Positions 40,841 through 49,544 of a stretch of DNA of 64,000 bases are shown piece after piece. How positions within the stretch are numbered: position 1 is the stretch's first letter; the number at the start of each line of letters is the position of its first letter. The DNA comes from Chthonomonas sp. UBA2785 (lineage in GTDB: Bacteria; Armatimonadota; Fimbriimonadia; Fimbriimonadales; Fimbriimonadaceae). The translations under genes and the position numbers were made by a program. The notes below the pieces were generated by a model. That model was not told the origin of the DNA, ran no database searches, and saw only the letters and a list, made by a program, of their open reading frames with translations. The DNA lies in contig DEIB01000009.1 of the NCBI GenBank assembly GCA_002352215.1, positions 1 through 64,000 on the forward strand, read 5' to 3'.

Positions 40841-41689
40841 ATGAAGCCACCACAACCCCACCCAGCCCCCGGCGGGCCGCTCCGCCTCATCCGGGCGGCG
40901 GTGATGCCCCTCACCTTCACCCAGCGGGTGGTGCGCAACGTCAGCGAAAGCAACCTCACCGTCAACAGCCTCTCCACCCATATCGTGGACCTGCAGCCCC
41001 TCGCCCCCGGCCAGTCCGCCGCCGATGTCGCCCCGTGGGCGCCCGGCACCACCAACCAAGGAGCCCCTTTCCTCTCCCCCCAAGAAGCCGCCCAGCGCCA
41101 CCTCCAGCGCGCCCAATTTGAAGCCCCCAACTGGGTGGGCATGCTGGTGGCCTCGCACGCCACCACCTACCTGCGCCACATAGACATCCCCGTGTGGGCG
41201 GATGAGCACAACACCATCCAGCGCGTGGACGTCCCTGCCCTGCTGCAAGAACTGGAACCCCAACGCGAGGCCGCGAGCCGCACTTGGGGGCAGCATGAGG
41301 GCGTGCTGGCCGACGTGCACCAACTGGTGCAGGCCCCCAAGAAGCTCTTTGGGCTGCTGCGGGGCGTGCCCGGCGAAATCAAGGACCTGGTGAAGGACAT
41401 CAAGGGCATCGGCAAGGGGGAGACACCCCTCCCCGAGCCGGTGCCCGCGCACCTGCGCCCCGACCTGAGCCAATACCCGCCCGTGGATGGGCTGGACTAC
41501 GCGGCGGTGGTGCGCATCCAGGCCGACCCTAGCGGGCTGATGGCCATGCCCGAAGCCGAACGCGAGCAAACCAAAGCCGCCCTAAAGGTGTGGAATGAAC
41601 GGATCCAAGCGGACTGGAAGCTCTCGACGATGTTCAGCACCGATGTGGAGCGAGTTCGCCGGGGCGCGAGTGCGTCGTGGGAGGAGTGA
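40841..41689 (+). CDS. Hypothetical protein
   Basis: A 282-residue protein without a signal peptide or membrane segment. It is Pro/Ala-rich at the N-terminus, with helices about 150-190 (LADVHQLVQAPKKLFGLLRG ... EIKDLVKDIKGIGKG) and an acidic, Trp-containing C-terminus. I do not recognise a family. GC content is high, unlike the adjacent HEPN gene, so it was probably not acquired with it. Confidence 0.55.
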   Translation: MKPPQPHPAPGGPLRLIRAAVMPLTFTQRVVRNVSESNLTVNSLSTHIVDLQPLAPGQSAADVAPWAPGTTNQGAPFLSPQEAAQRHLQRAQFEAPNWVGMLVASHATTYLRHIDIPVWADEHNTIQRVDVPALLQELEPQREAASRTWGQHEGVLADVHQLVQAPKKLFGLLRGVPGEIKDLVKDIKGIGKGETPLPEPVPAHLRPDLSQYPPVDGLDYAAVVRIQADPSGLMAMPEAEREQTKAALKVWNERIQADWKLSTMFSTDVERVRRGASASWEE

Positions 41690-41715
41690 GGGGAAGCCCC
41701 CACCCCTCACCCCCC

Positions 41716-42999
41716 TTACGGACTGGCGTAATAGAAGTTGCCCACGTCCGTGCCCGTTACGCTCTCACTCACCGTCGCCGTCATATATAGCGTGCCGCCC
41801 GTTTCGGGTGACGGCGGCAGGATCGCCCTCATCGTGCCAAACAATCCCAGGCCCGCCCACGGGGCCGGCGTGGGAGACTGCCAATTCAATTGCCCCGTGG
41901 GGCTGAACTCCGAGATGTGGAAAATCTCTTGGTTGTTCACCACTTGCTCGTGCATGAAATAGCAAACTCCGTCCGCTGTGACCCCGTAGGTATCCGGCAT
42001 CAAAAAGCCCGACATATTGGGCACCGGAGTCTGATAGATCAAGGCCCCGCTCGGGCTGTGGCACACCATCGAATACGTGAAGGTATTGGTGCCATTCAGG
42101 GTATAGATTCTGCCACTGGCATCATGCACGGGCACTTGCGTCACACTATCAGGCAGGCTTGAAATCCACACCACGTTGCCCTGGTCATTGACGCTGTAAA
42201 CATGGGAAGGTTCACCAAGCACGCGGTGACTCACCATGTTAAATTCCTTACTCACAGGATTAAATTTGCCGAATACGGTAAGGCCCACAGCCGCGTAATC
42301 ATGGATCTTGTCAAAAGCCACGCTCCCTGTGTTGATGATGAAGCCACGAAATCGAGTCGGGGCAGTGATGAGGGTTCCCGTTGCGTGGCTTACCACCGCA
42401 ACTCCTGAGCCTGTCATAAGGCTGCTGAGATTCGCTGGGCTGGTGAAATTCTTCGTCCAGATTGTTCCGCCGTTACTCTCCTTGATGCGCAGGATGGTGT
42501 TGGCAAAGTTAGGCTGAGTTCCCACCGAGAATGCGACCACGACGGCATCGGAGCTATCCACACTAATCAGGCTTCGGAAGTTTTGAGTCGTTGAAGTTGC
42601 CAACACTTTGGTCCACTTGAGGGCACCAGTGGTACTGATGCAAACGAGCGTGAGCTGCCGATTGACCCCTGTCGTCGAGGTGCCCAGCACGTACATTGAG
42701 CCATTGGGCGAGACGCCCAACTTGCCCGAAACAAAGCTCCCCGAAATCCCCGTTTGCTTAGTGAACGCCAACGCCGCCGGACCGCTGTAGAAGTTGAGGG
42801 TCAGTTCCTGCGCCCCATGGATATTGGGAACCGAGACAAGATTGAGGTGCCCTCGGCCGGGGTTCACTGCGGCCGCTTGAGCGGATTCTGGTTGCTGAGA
42901 CAGATGCCCCCAAGAACCCAGCCATAAGATGAACGGGGCGGTCCCCTGGCTCATCGCGGCCAGCAACAAGGCCCAAGCCAAAACAAATGCACGACGCAT
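41716..42999 (-). CDS. Secreted beta-propeller-like (PQQ-type) repeat protein
   Basis: A 427-residue protein with an N-terminal hydrophobic signal (about 5-28). The rest is made of repeating strands with blocks such as TTGALKWTKVLATS, SNGGTIWTKNF, DQGNVVWISSLP, PSGALIYQTPVP and PTGQLNWQSPTP at about 40-60 residue spacing. These resemble PQQ-like propeller blades (G..W). No catalytic site is seen; a surface or binding role is likely. GC is slightly lower than average. Confidence 0.68.
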   Translation of the reverse strand: MRRAFVLAWALLLAAMSQGTAPFILWLGSWGHLSQQPESAQAAAVNPGRGHLNLVSVPNIHGAQELTLNFYSGPAALAFTKQTGISGSFVSGKLGVSPNGSMYVLGTSTTGVNRQLTLVCISTTGALKWTKVLATSTTQNFRSLISVDSSDAVVVAFSVGTQPNFANTILRIKESNGGTIWTKNFTSPANLSSLMTGSGVAVVSHATGTLITAPTRFRGFIINTGSVAFDKIHDYAAVGLTVFGKFNPVSKEFNMVSHRVLGEPSHVYSVNDQGNVVWISSLPDSVTQVPVHDASGRIYTLNGTNTFTYSMVCHSPSGALIYQTPVPNMSGFLMPDTYGVTADGVCYFMHEQVVNNQEIFHISEFSPTGQLNWQSPTPAPWAGLGLFGTMRAILPPSPETGGTLYMTATVSESVTGTDVGNFYYASP

Positions 43000-43083
43000 T
43001 TTGTTGTTTTACCCCCACACTCTTACACATTGAAACAAATAAGGGGGGTTTTATCTACACCCCCTGCTTTTCTATTTCAGCCC

Positions 43084-43815
43084 TTAGTAGTAGAACCCAA
43101 AAAGGTCGCGGTTTTCTTGCGTGCACTTGGTCAGCCACGCCGCTACCGCGTCCGTCGCCGCCACGGCCACATCGGCGTATTGGTGCGCCTGTGCCACCTC
43201 GGTCAGCCGCGCGGGGTTCAGCGCCGCATGCGCCGCCGCCGCCTCGCTCTGCAGCAGGTAGCCGTAATACGGGAAATCGTGCGACACCGGCACGTTGTGC
43301 GGCGCCCCGCGCCCCATCAGCCGGCTCTCAATGCTAAACAGGTTCTCCGGCAGGCCGGATTTCTTCAGCATCTTGTCCACTTCACCGGTCCACCCGGAAC
43401 TCGACCGCATGCTCTCCAGCGACCCCACATCCTCACGCGTGCCAAGGTGCGCCACCAGCATCTCGAATACGTAGGCCAGCTTGCTGCCGCAGCGGGAATC
43501 CAGCGTCTCCCCAAAGATCAGGCCGTGCAGTAGCTCTTCGCTGGTTTGGTACGGCCCGGTGGAGGCGGGGCCATCGTAGGTGGGCAGGTTGCGGCGCTTG
43601 CCCGCCATGCGGAAGAGGAAGCCCAGGCACCCGGTTTTGGGTTCTTCCCAGTCCTCGTCGTCCTCGTCTTCCATGTCGGCAAAGAACTCGTCGTTGCCGG
43701 CGAGGTCGTCCTTCCGCTGGGCCACAATGGCCTCTTAAAGGGCTTGGTCGCGCGAGCCGAACACGCGTTGGATCTCCCCGGCCGGCACCGTATATACGCA
43801 CAGGGAGTATCCCAT
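43084..43815 (-). pseudogene. Gene interrupted by an in-frame TAA at codon 27 (MGYSLxVY-type family)
   Basis: From ATG 43815 the frame reads MGYSLCVYTVPAGEIQRVF ... DQAL, then TAA (43737-43735), then continues EAIVAQRKDD and is open to 43084. The start MGYSL.VY.VP with an early G(S)xD-AL fits, from memory, a DUF7691-like family of unknown function whose N-terminus continues without a break. A TAACGT box lies exactly 6 nt before 43815, which supports it as the original start. A GTG at 43725 could still start a 213-residue product. The C-terminal part contains an acidic stretch and ends TKCTQENRDLFGFYY. Confidence 0.72.
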
Positions 43816-43821
43816 CGGCGG

Positions 43822-43827
43822 ACGTTA
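43822..43827 (-). promoter_or_regulatory. -10 box TAACGT of the interrupted gene
   Basis: TAACGT on the minus strand, 6 nt (CCGCCG) before the ATG at 43815. The spacing is identical to that of intact genes in the window. Confidence 0.45.
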
Positions 43828-43887
43828 CCGCACGGCCCGCCTAGGCGGCAAGAGGGGAGGGATTTGCTGAAAACAGCAGGAAAGGGA

Positions 43888-43962
43888 TGGTGGGCGGTAC
43901 AGGATTTGAACCTGTGACCCCTTCGGTGTGAACGAAGTGCTCTACCACTGAGCTAACCGCCC
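43888..43962 (-). tRNA. tRNA-Val (CAC anticodon)
   Basis: Full cloverleaf on the minus strand: acceptor GGGCGGT/ACCGCCC, D-arm GCTC-AGTGGTA-GAGC, anticodon stem CTTCG/CGAAG with loop TTCACAC, T-arm ACAGG-TTCAAAT-CCTGT, discriminator A, CCA encoded. Reads GTG codons. Confidence 0.95.
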
Positions 43963-44046
43963 GGTCAGGGCAAAACTATACCCGCCGCGCCCCGGACCCC
44001 ACAACCGACGCGACCCCACGGACCTAATCCGCAGGGTCGCCGGGGC

Positions 44047-44877
44047 TCACTCGCCCAGTTGCTCCGCGAGCCGGCCCAGCGTTTGGTGGCCGCCTGGCAC
44101 CGCATACGGCATGGCGTCTCGCTTGCGCTCCATGGTCTTAAACCTAAGCTGCAGCACCACTTCCGTCCCCCCATCGTTCGTTGGCGCGAACGAGATCCGG
44201 TTCTCAAAATGAATGGCGTCGGGCTCACCATGCCCGAACCTGATCAGTTCATTCGGCACGATCTCGAGGTAGTCCACCACGTTCTCCCAAGCCTTGCCAT
44301 CCGGGCCGTGCATGGTAAAGATCCACTGTCCGCCCTCCCGGAAATCCATGCTGTGCGTGACGGTGCGGAAGCCGTTCGGCCCCCACCACTTCGCCAGGCT
44401 GTCGGGATCGGTGAACAAGGGAAAAACGACCGAGGGCGGGGCCTGCAGCCGGCGCCGCACAATCATCTCGGGCACGTCCGCCATCGAGTTGATCATCCCG
44501 TCGAAAATGCCCTGCCAGCCCTGTAGGGTGCGTTCGGCGTAGTCGGGGTCCACCTCGTGCTCTAGCACGGCCCGGCATCCTTGGTCCGTGGGCGTGAGGG
44601 TTAAAGTAGCCGGCACATCGAAGAACTGAAATACCAGGCGGCCCGGCCGTTCGAGTTCAATCCAGTGGCAATCGTGGCGGGCCTCTTCCCCGTTCCGCTC
44701 TTCCGTGATAGCCAGCGCGCCGCCCGGTCGGGGGTCATTCGCGCTGTCAATCAGGGTGCCATTCAGGGTGCGGAAGAGCCACTGCCGTGTGCTCTCGTCC
44801 TGCGTCCAAGCGTCGAAGACTCGCTCGCACGTGGCCGAAATGGGGCGTTCTATACGGAAAGGTAGGTTCTTACTCAT
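44047..44877 (-). CDS. Tandem SRPBCC/AHSA1-domain protein
   Basis: A 276-residue cytoplasmic protein made of two START-like AHSA1 units, about 3-135 (FRIERPISATCERVFDAWTQ) and 138-275 (EMIVRRRLQAPPSVVFPLFT ... LAKWWGPNGFRT). AHSA1 proteins bind hydrophobic ligands or act as co-chaperones; this bacterial form is usually paired with an ArsR repressor, as here. The ATG overlaps the ArsR gene by 8 bp. Confidence 0.85.
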   Translation of the reverse strand: MSKNLPFRIERPISATCERVFDAWTQDESTRQWLFRTLNGTLIDSANDPRPGGALAITEERNGEEARHDCHWIELERPGRLVFQFFDVPATLTLTPTDQGCRAVLEHEVDPDYAERTLQGWQGIFDGMINSMADVPEMIVRRRLQAPPSVVFPLFTDPDSLAKWWGPNGFRTVTHSMDFREGGQWIFTMHGPDGKAWENVVDYLEIVPNELIRFGHGEPDAIHFENRISFAPTNDGGTEVVLQLRFKTMERKRDAMPYAVPGGHQTLGRLAEQLGE

Positions 44878-45199
44878 GGTTTTGGTCCTTCAGTTCATGG
44901 ATGTAGGCTTCCAGGCGGTCGAGGCTCCCTTCCCAGAATTGGCGGTACTCGTTGAGCCAGGCGTCCACCGCTTGCAGGGGGGCCGGGTCCAGCGTGCATG
45001 GCCGGGATTGGGCGACTTTGCGCTTCTTCACCAGCCCCGCGCTCTCCAGCACCTTTATGTGCTTGGAAACGGCGGGCAAGGTCATATCGAAGGGCGCGGC
45101 GAGATCATTGATCGTCGCGTCGCCCCCCGCCAGCCGGGAGAGGATGGCCCGCCGCGTGGGGTCGGCCAGGGCATGCAAGGTTGAGCTCAGCGCGTCCAT
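44870..45199 (-). CDS. ArsR-family transcriptional repressor
   Basis: A 109-residue winged-helix regulator: LADPTRRAILSRLAGGDATI, then the recognition helix LPAVSKHIKVLESAGLV. There are no metal-binding cysteine pairs of the ArsR/SmtB kind, so it probably senses another ligand. The partner is the downstream AHSA1 protein. It probably represses its own operon through the AT-rich site upstream. Confidence 0.9.
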   Translation of the reverse strand: MDALSSTLHALADPTRRAILSRLAGGDATINDLAAPFDMTLPAVSKHIKVLESAGLVKKRKVAQSRPCTLDPAPLQAVDAWLNEYRQFWEGSLDRLEAYIHELKDQNHE

Positions 45200-45207
45200 C
45201 TTATTTG

Positions 45208-45248
45208 CCTACTTGGTTAATTTACCACCTAGTTTATTATTCTGTCAA
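45208..45248 (-). promoter_or_regulatory. Sigma70-type promoter and near-palindrome of the ArsR operon
   Basis: On the minus strand TTGACA (45248-45243), an 18-bp spacer and TAAATT (45224-45219). GGTAAATTAACC covers the -10 and is nearly self-complementary, which suggests an ArsR operator. This is one of the few promoters in the window with a consensus -35. Confidence 0.6.
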
Positions 45249-45282
45249 CCCCTCTTCAAAGTGAGTCAATGCGCCAGGCACT

Positions 45283-45313
45283 AAAAAACCCCACGGACCA
45301 AGAATCCGTGAGG
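45283..45313 (-). terminator. Intrinsic terminator of the third PEP-CTERM gene
   Basis: On the minus strand CCTCACGGA pairs with TCCGTGGGG (one mismatch), followed by six T. Confidence 0.8.
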
Positions 45314-45337
45314 TCTAGCTGTTCGGAGAGGCTTAGC

Positions 45338-45925
45338 TTAGCGCGCGCGGCGGCGCTTGGCCGCGATGGCCGCCAGACCCGCAAAGGCCAGCATGGTCGC
45401 CGGTTCCGGCACCGGCGTGACGGCCACTTGGAAGTAGCGAATGTCGCTCACCGCGCCCGGCGTCCAAATCTGGCGCGCCGAACTCGGCAGCGTGCCGAAG
45501 TTGCCCCACGGACCTTGGCCGTTCGGGCCGATGTCCGTGATCGAGGTCGGCGTGCCGCCCACGCCCACAATGCTGGCCGTCCAGTTGCTATTGTCATCGC
45601 TCACGATGAACTGGGAGGCGTCGTTGAACTGGAACTGCGCATCACTCAGCGAGAGCGAACCGATGAACATCGAAGGGGCGCCAAAGGCATCTCGCGCCAC
45701 GATGTTGATGTAGTTCGTCACGCTGGGCGTGAGGTTGATGGTGCCCGTCACCGTGCCGTTCTGCCACGTACCCGTCTGGTTGGCAAACTGGGTGCCCTGC
45801 ACTGTCGGGCTGGTGGAAACGTACGCGGTGAAGAAGTCATCCGCCACCCCCACCACCGTGATCGAAGTCGCATACCCCGCCGTCGCCAAAATTGCCGTCA
45901 TACCGGCTACAAAACTAAACTTCAT
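45338..45925 (-). CDS. PEP-CTERM sorting-domain protein
   Basis: A 195-residue secreted protein with a signal peptide over about 1-20 (GMTAILATAGYA), a beta-rich domain with SDDNSNWTASI, and the tail VPEPATMLAFAGLAAIAAKRRR. GGAGG precedes the ATG, so this member of the family has a leader, unlike the one at 16318. It carries its own terminator. Confidence 0.85.
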   Translation of the reverse strand: MKFSFVAGMTAILATAGYATSITVVGVADDFFTAYVSTSPTVQGTQFANQTGTWQNGTVTGTINLTPSVTNYINIVARDAFGAPSMFIGSLSLSDAQFQFNDASQFIVSDDNSNWTASIVGVGGTPTSITDIGPNGQGPWGNFGTLPSSARQIWTPGAVSDIRYFQVAVTPVPEPATMLAFAGLAAIAAKRRRAR

Positions 45926-46043
45926 TTAAGCCTCCGCTTAGAACGAAGCATACACCGCCCAAGCGAGGATTGACATGACTTCACCTGTCATTAATACAAT
46001 CCCGCACTTTTACGGGCATGGACACCGCCCTGAGTGCAACCTG

Positions 46044-46049
46044 TACAAT
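46044..46049 (+). promoter_or_regulatory. Extended -10 TGTACAAT of the DUF1801 gene
   Basis: TACAAT preceded by TG, with 6 nt (GCATCC) before the ATG at 46056. It rules out the longer open frame from 45975. Confidence 0.6.
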
Positions 46050-46055
46050 GCATCC

Positions 46056-46475
46056 ATGGCCGAAATCAAGACGAAGCCGACCGATGTGGACCCGGTGGAA
46101 TTCATCGCCCAGCAGCCGGCCAAGCGCCAGCCCGACCTGATGCAACTCCTAGACATGATGCAAGAAATCACGGGCGAGCCGCCGGTGATGTGGGGGCCGA
46201 GCATGATCGGCTTTGGCCAATACAAATACCGCTACGAAACCGGCCACGAAGGGGTGATGCTGCGGATGGGATTCGCGAGCCGCTCCACCGGGCCAGTGGT
46301 CTACGGCCTCGGCGGCTACGAGGGCTTCGAGCAGGACATGGAGCAACTCGGCAAGGTGAAGTGCGGGGTGAGTTGTACGTACTTTTCGTCGCTGGCCAAA
46401 GTGGATACGGCGCTCCTCCGCAAGATGCTGGAGAAGTCGTATCGCGTGCCTTGTTTCGGGGAAGTTTCGGACTAA
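46056..46475 (+). CDS. DUF1801 domain protein
   Basis: A 139-residue small cytoplasmic protein. PPVMWGPSMIGFGQYKYRYETG and the following hydrophobic LRMGFASRSTGPVVYGLGGY fit DUF1801 (YdhG-like, CyaY/frataxin-like fold). The function of this family is not established. It lies just upstream of the rhamnosidase gene (21 nt), but the latter has its own -10 box. Confidence 0.85.
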   Translation: MAEIKTKPTDVDPVEFIAQQPAKRQPDLMQLLDMMQEITGEPPVMWGPSMIGFGQYKYRYETGHEGVMLRMGFASRSTGPVVYGLGGYEGFEQDMEQLGKVKCGVSCTYFSSLAKVDTALLRKMLEKSYRVPCFGEVSD

Positions 46476-46483
46476 CCCCGCCG

Positions 46484-46489
46484 TATACT
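46484..46489 (+). promoter_or_regulatory. -10 box TATACT of the rhamnosidase gene
   Basis: TATACT with 7 nt before the ATG at 46497. No ribosome binding site. Confidence 0.5.
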
Positions 46490-46496
46490 GGCGCCC

Positions 46497-49400
46497 ATGT
46501 TCTGGTTGCCCGTGGCTTTGAGTTTGGCGAGCGCAGAATCACCCACCCTTGCCGCCTACGCCCTGCGGACAGAGCAATTAGAAGCCCCGCTGGCCCTGCA
46601 GACGGCCACGCCGCGCCTGAGCTGGAAGCTGCAAGCCACCAACGAAAACCTCCAGAACCTTTCGCAATCGGCGTACCGGATTTTGGTGGCTTCGTCCCCC
46701 GAACTGCTCACGCCCACCTCGGCGGACCTGTGGGATAGCGGCCGAGTGACCTCGAACGAAACCTACGGCATCAAGTACGCCGGGCGGCCCCTGGGTTCGC
46801 GGGCGCACTGCTGGTGGCGGGTGCAAGTGTGGGACCAGGCGGGCACCATCAGTGCCTGGAGCCCGGTGGCGCAGTTCAGCACGGGGCTATTAAAGTCCAG
46901 CGATTGGCAAGCCGAATGGATCCACGGGGCCACCCCGGAAGCCGCCGAGAACCCCCTGCGGCACGCCCAATGGATCTGGCGGGCGGGGGTCACTCCAGGG
47001 CACGCTCCGGCAGGGTCCGTGACCTTCTTGCGCTCCGTGAACCTGGATGCGCTTCCCAAGGAAGCCCGCGCCGTGCTGACGGCGGACAACCTCTTGCGAC
47101 TGCGCATCAATGGCCGCGAGGTGGCCCGCACCACCGACCCTGAAGGCTGGCGCACCCCCGTCGATGTGGATTTGCTCGCGCACCTCCGGGTGGGAGAGAA
47201 CGTGATCGAAATCGAGGTCACCAATTACGAGCCGGGTCATGCCGGGCTCCTGGGTGTATTCGAATTTGGTGACCAAACGGTCGTGACCGATGCCACCTGG
47301 CGCGCCGAAGGCCAACCGGCGCAGGTGCTGGGTGCGCACGGGGCGGCCCCTTGGGGGGATGTCGCCTTCCCTTCGCACATCATCGCGCCTGCTCAGTACC
47401 TGCGGAAGGAGTTCTCCGTGACCAAATCAGTGCGGCGGGCCACGGTGTACGCGACGGCGCGCGGCATTTTGGACGTTCACCTGAATGGGAAGCGTGTTTC
47501 CGATGACCTTTTCGCGCCCGGCTGGACCAACTACCACAAGCGAATTCAGTACTACGCCTGGGACGTGACCAACCAATTGCGGGAAGACGGCAATGCCATT
47601 GGGGCCGTGCTGGGGCAGGGGTGGTATGCAGGCTACGTCGCCTGGGGCCGCCAGCGCGAGCATTACGGCCAAACTCCCGAGGCCTTGGTGCAGCTTGAAA
47701 TCGAGTTCACCGATGGCACCCGGCAGGTGGTGGCCACGGATGGGTCGTGGCGCGTGGGCACAGGGGCAATCCTGGATGAACACTTCCTCCACGGCGAGGT
47801 TTACGATGCGCGCCGGGCGCCCACCGGATGGGATGAGCCGGGGTTCGCCGAAAGCTGGCAACCTGTCGGCCTGGGCAAGAAGGGGGATGAAATTCTTGAG
47901 GCCTTCATTGGCAACCCCGTCCGCGAGTATGAGGAACTCAAGCCCAAATCCATCCAGCGTCTCGCCAACGGTAACTACCTCATTGATTTCGGCCAGAACC
48001 TGAGCGGTTTTGTACGGCTGAACGTACAAGAGCCCCGGGGCACGGAAATCAAGATCCGCCACGCCGAGCGACTGGATGCCAACGGCAACCTCTACACCAC
48101 CAACCTGCGCCTGGCCAAAGCCGAGGACACTTACATCGCTGCGGGCACGGGTGCGGAAACCTGGAACCCCCGTTTCACGTTCCACGGCTTCCAATACGTC
48201 GAGGTCAGTGGCCTGAGCAAAGCCCCCTCGGCGGACACCATGCGGGCGGTGGCTATCTCATCGGCGACCCCCGAAGTCGGCACGCTGGAGACGGGCAACG
48301 CCATGCTCAATCAGCTGGTCAGCAACGCCTGGTGGACGCAGAAGATGAACTTCATTGACGTGCCCACCGACTGCCCGCAACGTGACGAGCGGCTGGGATG
48401 GACCGGCGACGCGCAGGCCTACATCCGCACCGCCGCCAGCTATTCCGACGTGCAGGCGTTCTTCACCAAATGGCTCGTGAGCCTGGATGACGACCAGCGG
48501 GAAGACGGCCAGTACCCCAAGGTCGCCCCGGTGCTGAAAGGGCTGGACGATGGCGGCCCGGCCTGGAGCGAGGCGGGCGTGATCTGCCCGATGACGATCT
48601 ACGAAGTCTATGGCGATAAGGAATTGCTCCGCCGCCACTACCCGCAGATGAAGCGGTACGTGGACTTCTTAGTCAAGCGCGGCAAGCCGGACCTGCTGCC
48701 GCCGGACAACTACCACTGCTACGGCGACTGGCTGAGCATCAACGCCGAGACGCCGCACGACGTGATTTACATGGCGTACTTTGCCGGGAGTGCGGAGATG
48801 GTGGCCCGGGCCGCTGAAGTGCTCGGCGAAGCCGTCGACGCCGCCCACTACCGCGACCTCCACCAGCGCATCCGGGCGGCGTTCCAGCGGGCGTATGTCA
48901 AGCCGGACGGACGGGTGGAAGGCAACACCCAGTGCAGCTACGTTTTGGCCCTCGTCTTTGATCTCCTTGATGGTGCGGCCCGCGACCAAGCGGCACAGCA
49001 CCTGGTGGCCGATATCGAAGCCCGGGGCGGGCACCTCTCCACCGGATTTGTGGGCACGCGCGACCTTATGCACGTGCTCAGCAAGATCGGGCGCGACGAT
49101 GTGGCCTACCGGCTACTCCTGAACGACACCTTCCCGAGTTGGGGCTTCACCATCAAGCACGGTGCCACCTCGATTTGGGAGCGATGGGATGGCTGGACGC
49201 CGGAGCGCGGATTCCAAGACCCCGGTATGAACTCCTTTGCGCACTACGCCTACGGCGCGGTGGTGGGCTGGATGTTCCAGCATGTCGGTGGCATCCGGGA
49301 GACGAGCGCGGGCTTCGGCACGGTGCGGATTGAGCCCAAATGGAACAAAGAAGTGGGGCACGCTCGCACTTCGTTCGAGTCCGTTCGCGGCCTGATTCAC

Positions 49401-49544
49401 ACGAGTTGGCGGGCGATGGGGGATCGCTATCAGCTTACGGTGGTGATTCCGCCCAATGTGCGGGCCGAAGTAGTGATGCCGGACGGAAAGACGTACGAAG
49501 TTGGCTCGGGGACATGGACGTACACCTGTCCCCTGCCTCAGTAA
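46497..49544 (+). CDS. Alpha-L-rhamnosidase (GH78)
   Basis: A 1015-residue secreted glycosidase removing terminal alpha-L-rhamnose from polysaccharides or glycosides. It has a short signal (LPVALSLASA), an N-terminal Bac_rhamnosid_N-type beta domain (about 20-330) and a second beta domain. The (alpha/alpha)6 barrel carries the diagnostic DCPQRDERLGWTGDAQ near 625-640 and TSIWERWDGWTPERG near 890-905, with a C-terminal beta sandwich. Glutamate and aspartate residues in those motifs are the expected catalytic ones. The stop is directly adjacent to the stop of the convergent gene. Confidence 0.95.
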   Translation: MFWLPVALSLASAESPTLAAYALRTEQLEAPLALQTATPRLSWKLQATNENLQNLSQSAYRILVASSPELLTPTSADLWDSGRVTSNETYGIKYAGRPLGSRAHCWWRVQVWDQAGTISAWSPVAQFSTGLLKSSDWQAEWIHGATPEAAENPLRHAQWIWRAGVTPGHAPAGSVTFLRSVNLDALPKEARAVLTADNLLRLRINGREVARTTDPEGWRTPVDVDLLAHLRVGENVIEIEVTNYEPGHAGLLGVFEFGDQTVVTDATWRAEGQPAQVLGAHGAAPWGDVAFPSHIIAPAQYLRKEFSVTKSVRRATVYATARGILDVHLNGKRVSDDLFAPGWTNYHKRIQYYAWDVTNQLREDGNAIGAVLGQGWYAGYVAWGRQREHYGQTPEALVQLEIEFTDGTRQVVATDGSWRVGTGAILDEHFLHGEVYDARRAPTGWDEPGFAESWQPVGLGKKGDEILEAFIGNPVREYEELKPKSIQRLANGNYLIDFGQNLSGFVRLNVQEPRGTEIKIRHAERLDANGNLYTTNLRLAKAEDTYIAAGTGAETWNPRFTFHGFQYVEVSGLSKAPSADTMRAVAISSATPEVGTLETGNAMLNQLVSNAWWTQKMNFIDVPTDCPQRDERLGWTGDAQAYIRTAASYSDVQAFFTKWLVSLDDDQREDGQYPKVAPVLKGLDDGGPAWSEAGVICPMTIYEVYGDKELLRRHYPQMKRYVDFLVKRGKPDLLPPDNYHCYGDWLSINAETPHDVIYMAYFAGSAEMVARAAEVLGEAVDAAHYRDLHQRIRAAFQRAYVKPDGRVEGNTQCSYVLALVFDLLDGAARDQAAQHLVADIEARGGHLSTGFVGTRDLMHVLSKIGRDDVAYRLLLNDTFPSWGFTIKHGATSIWERWDGWTPERGFQDPGMNSFAHYAYGAVVGWMFQHVGGIRETSAGFGTVRIEPKWNKEVGHARTSFESVRGLIHTSWRAMGDRYQLTVVIPPNVRAEVVMPDGKTYEVGSGTWTYTCPLPQ

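Noticed and set aside
40694..41569. A minus-strand frame covering the relic and the 40841 gene
   Set aside because: The relic's protein similarity is in a different frame, and the remainder is a shadow of the plus-strand gene.
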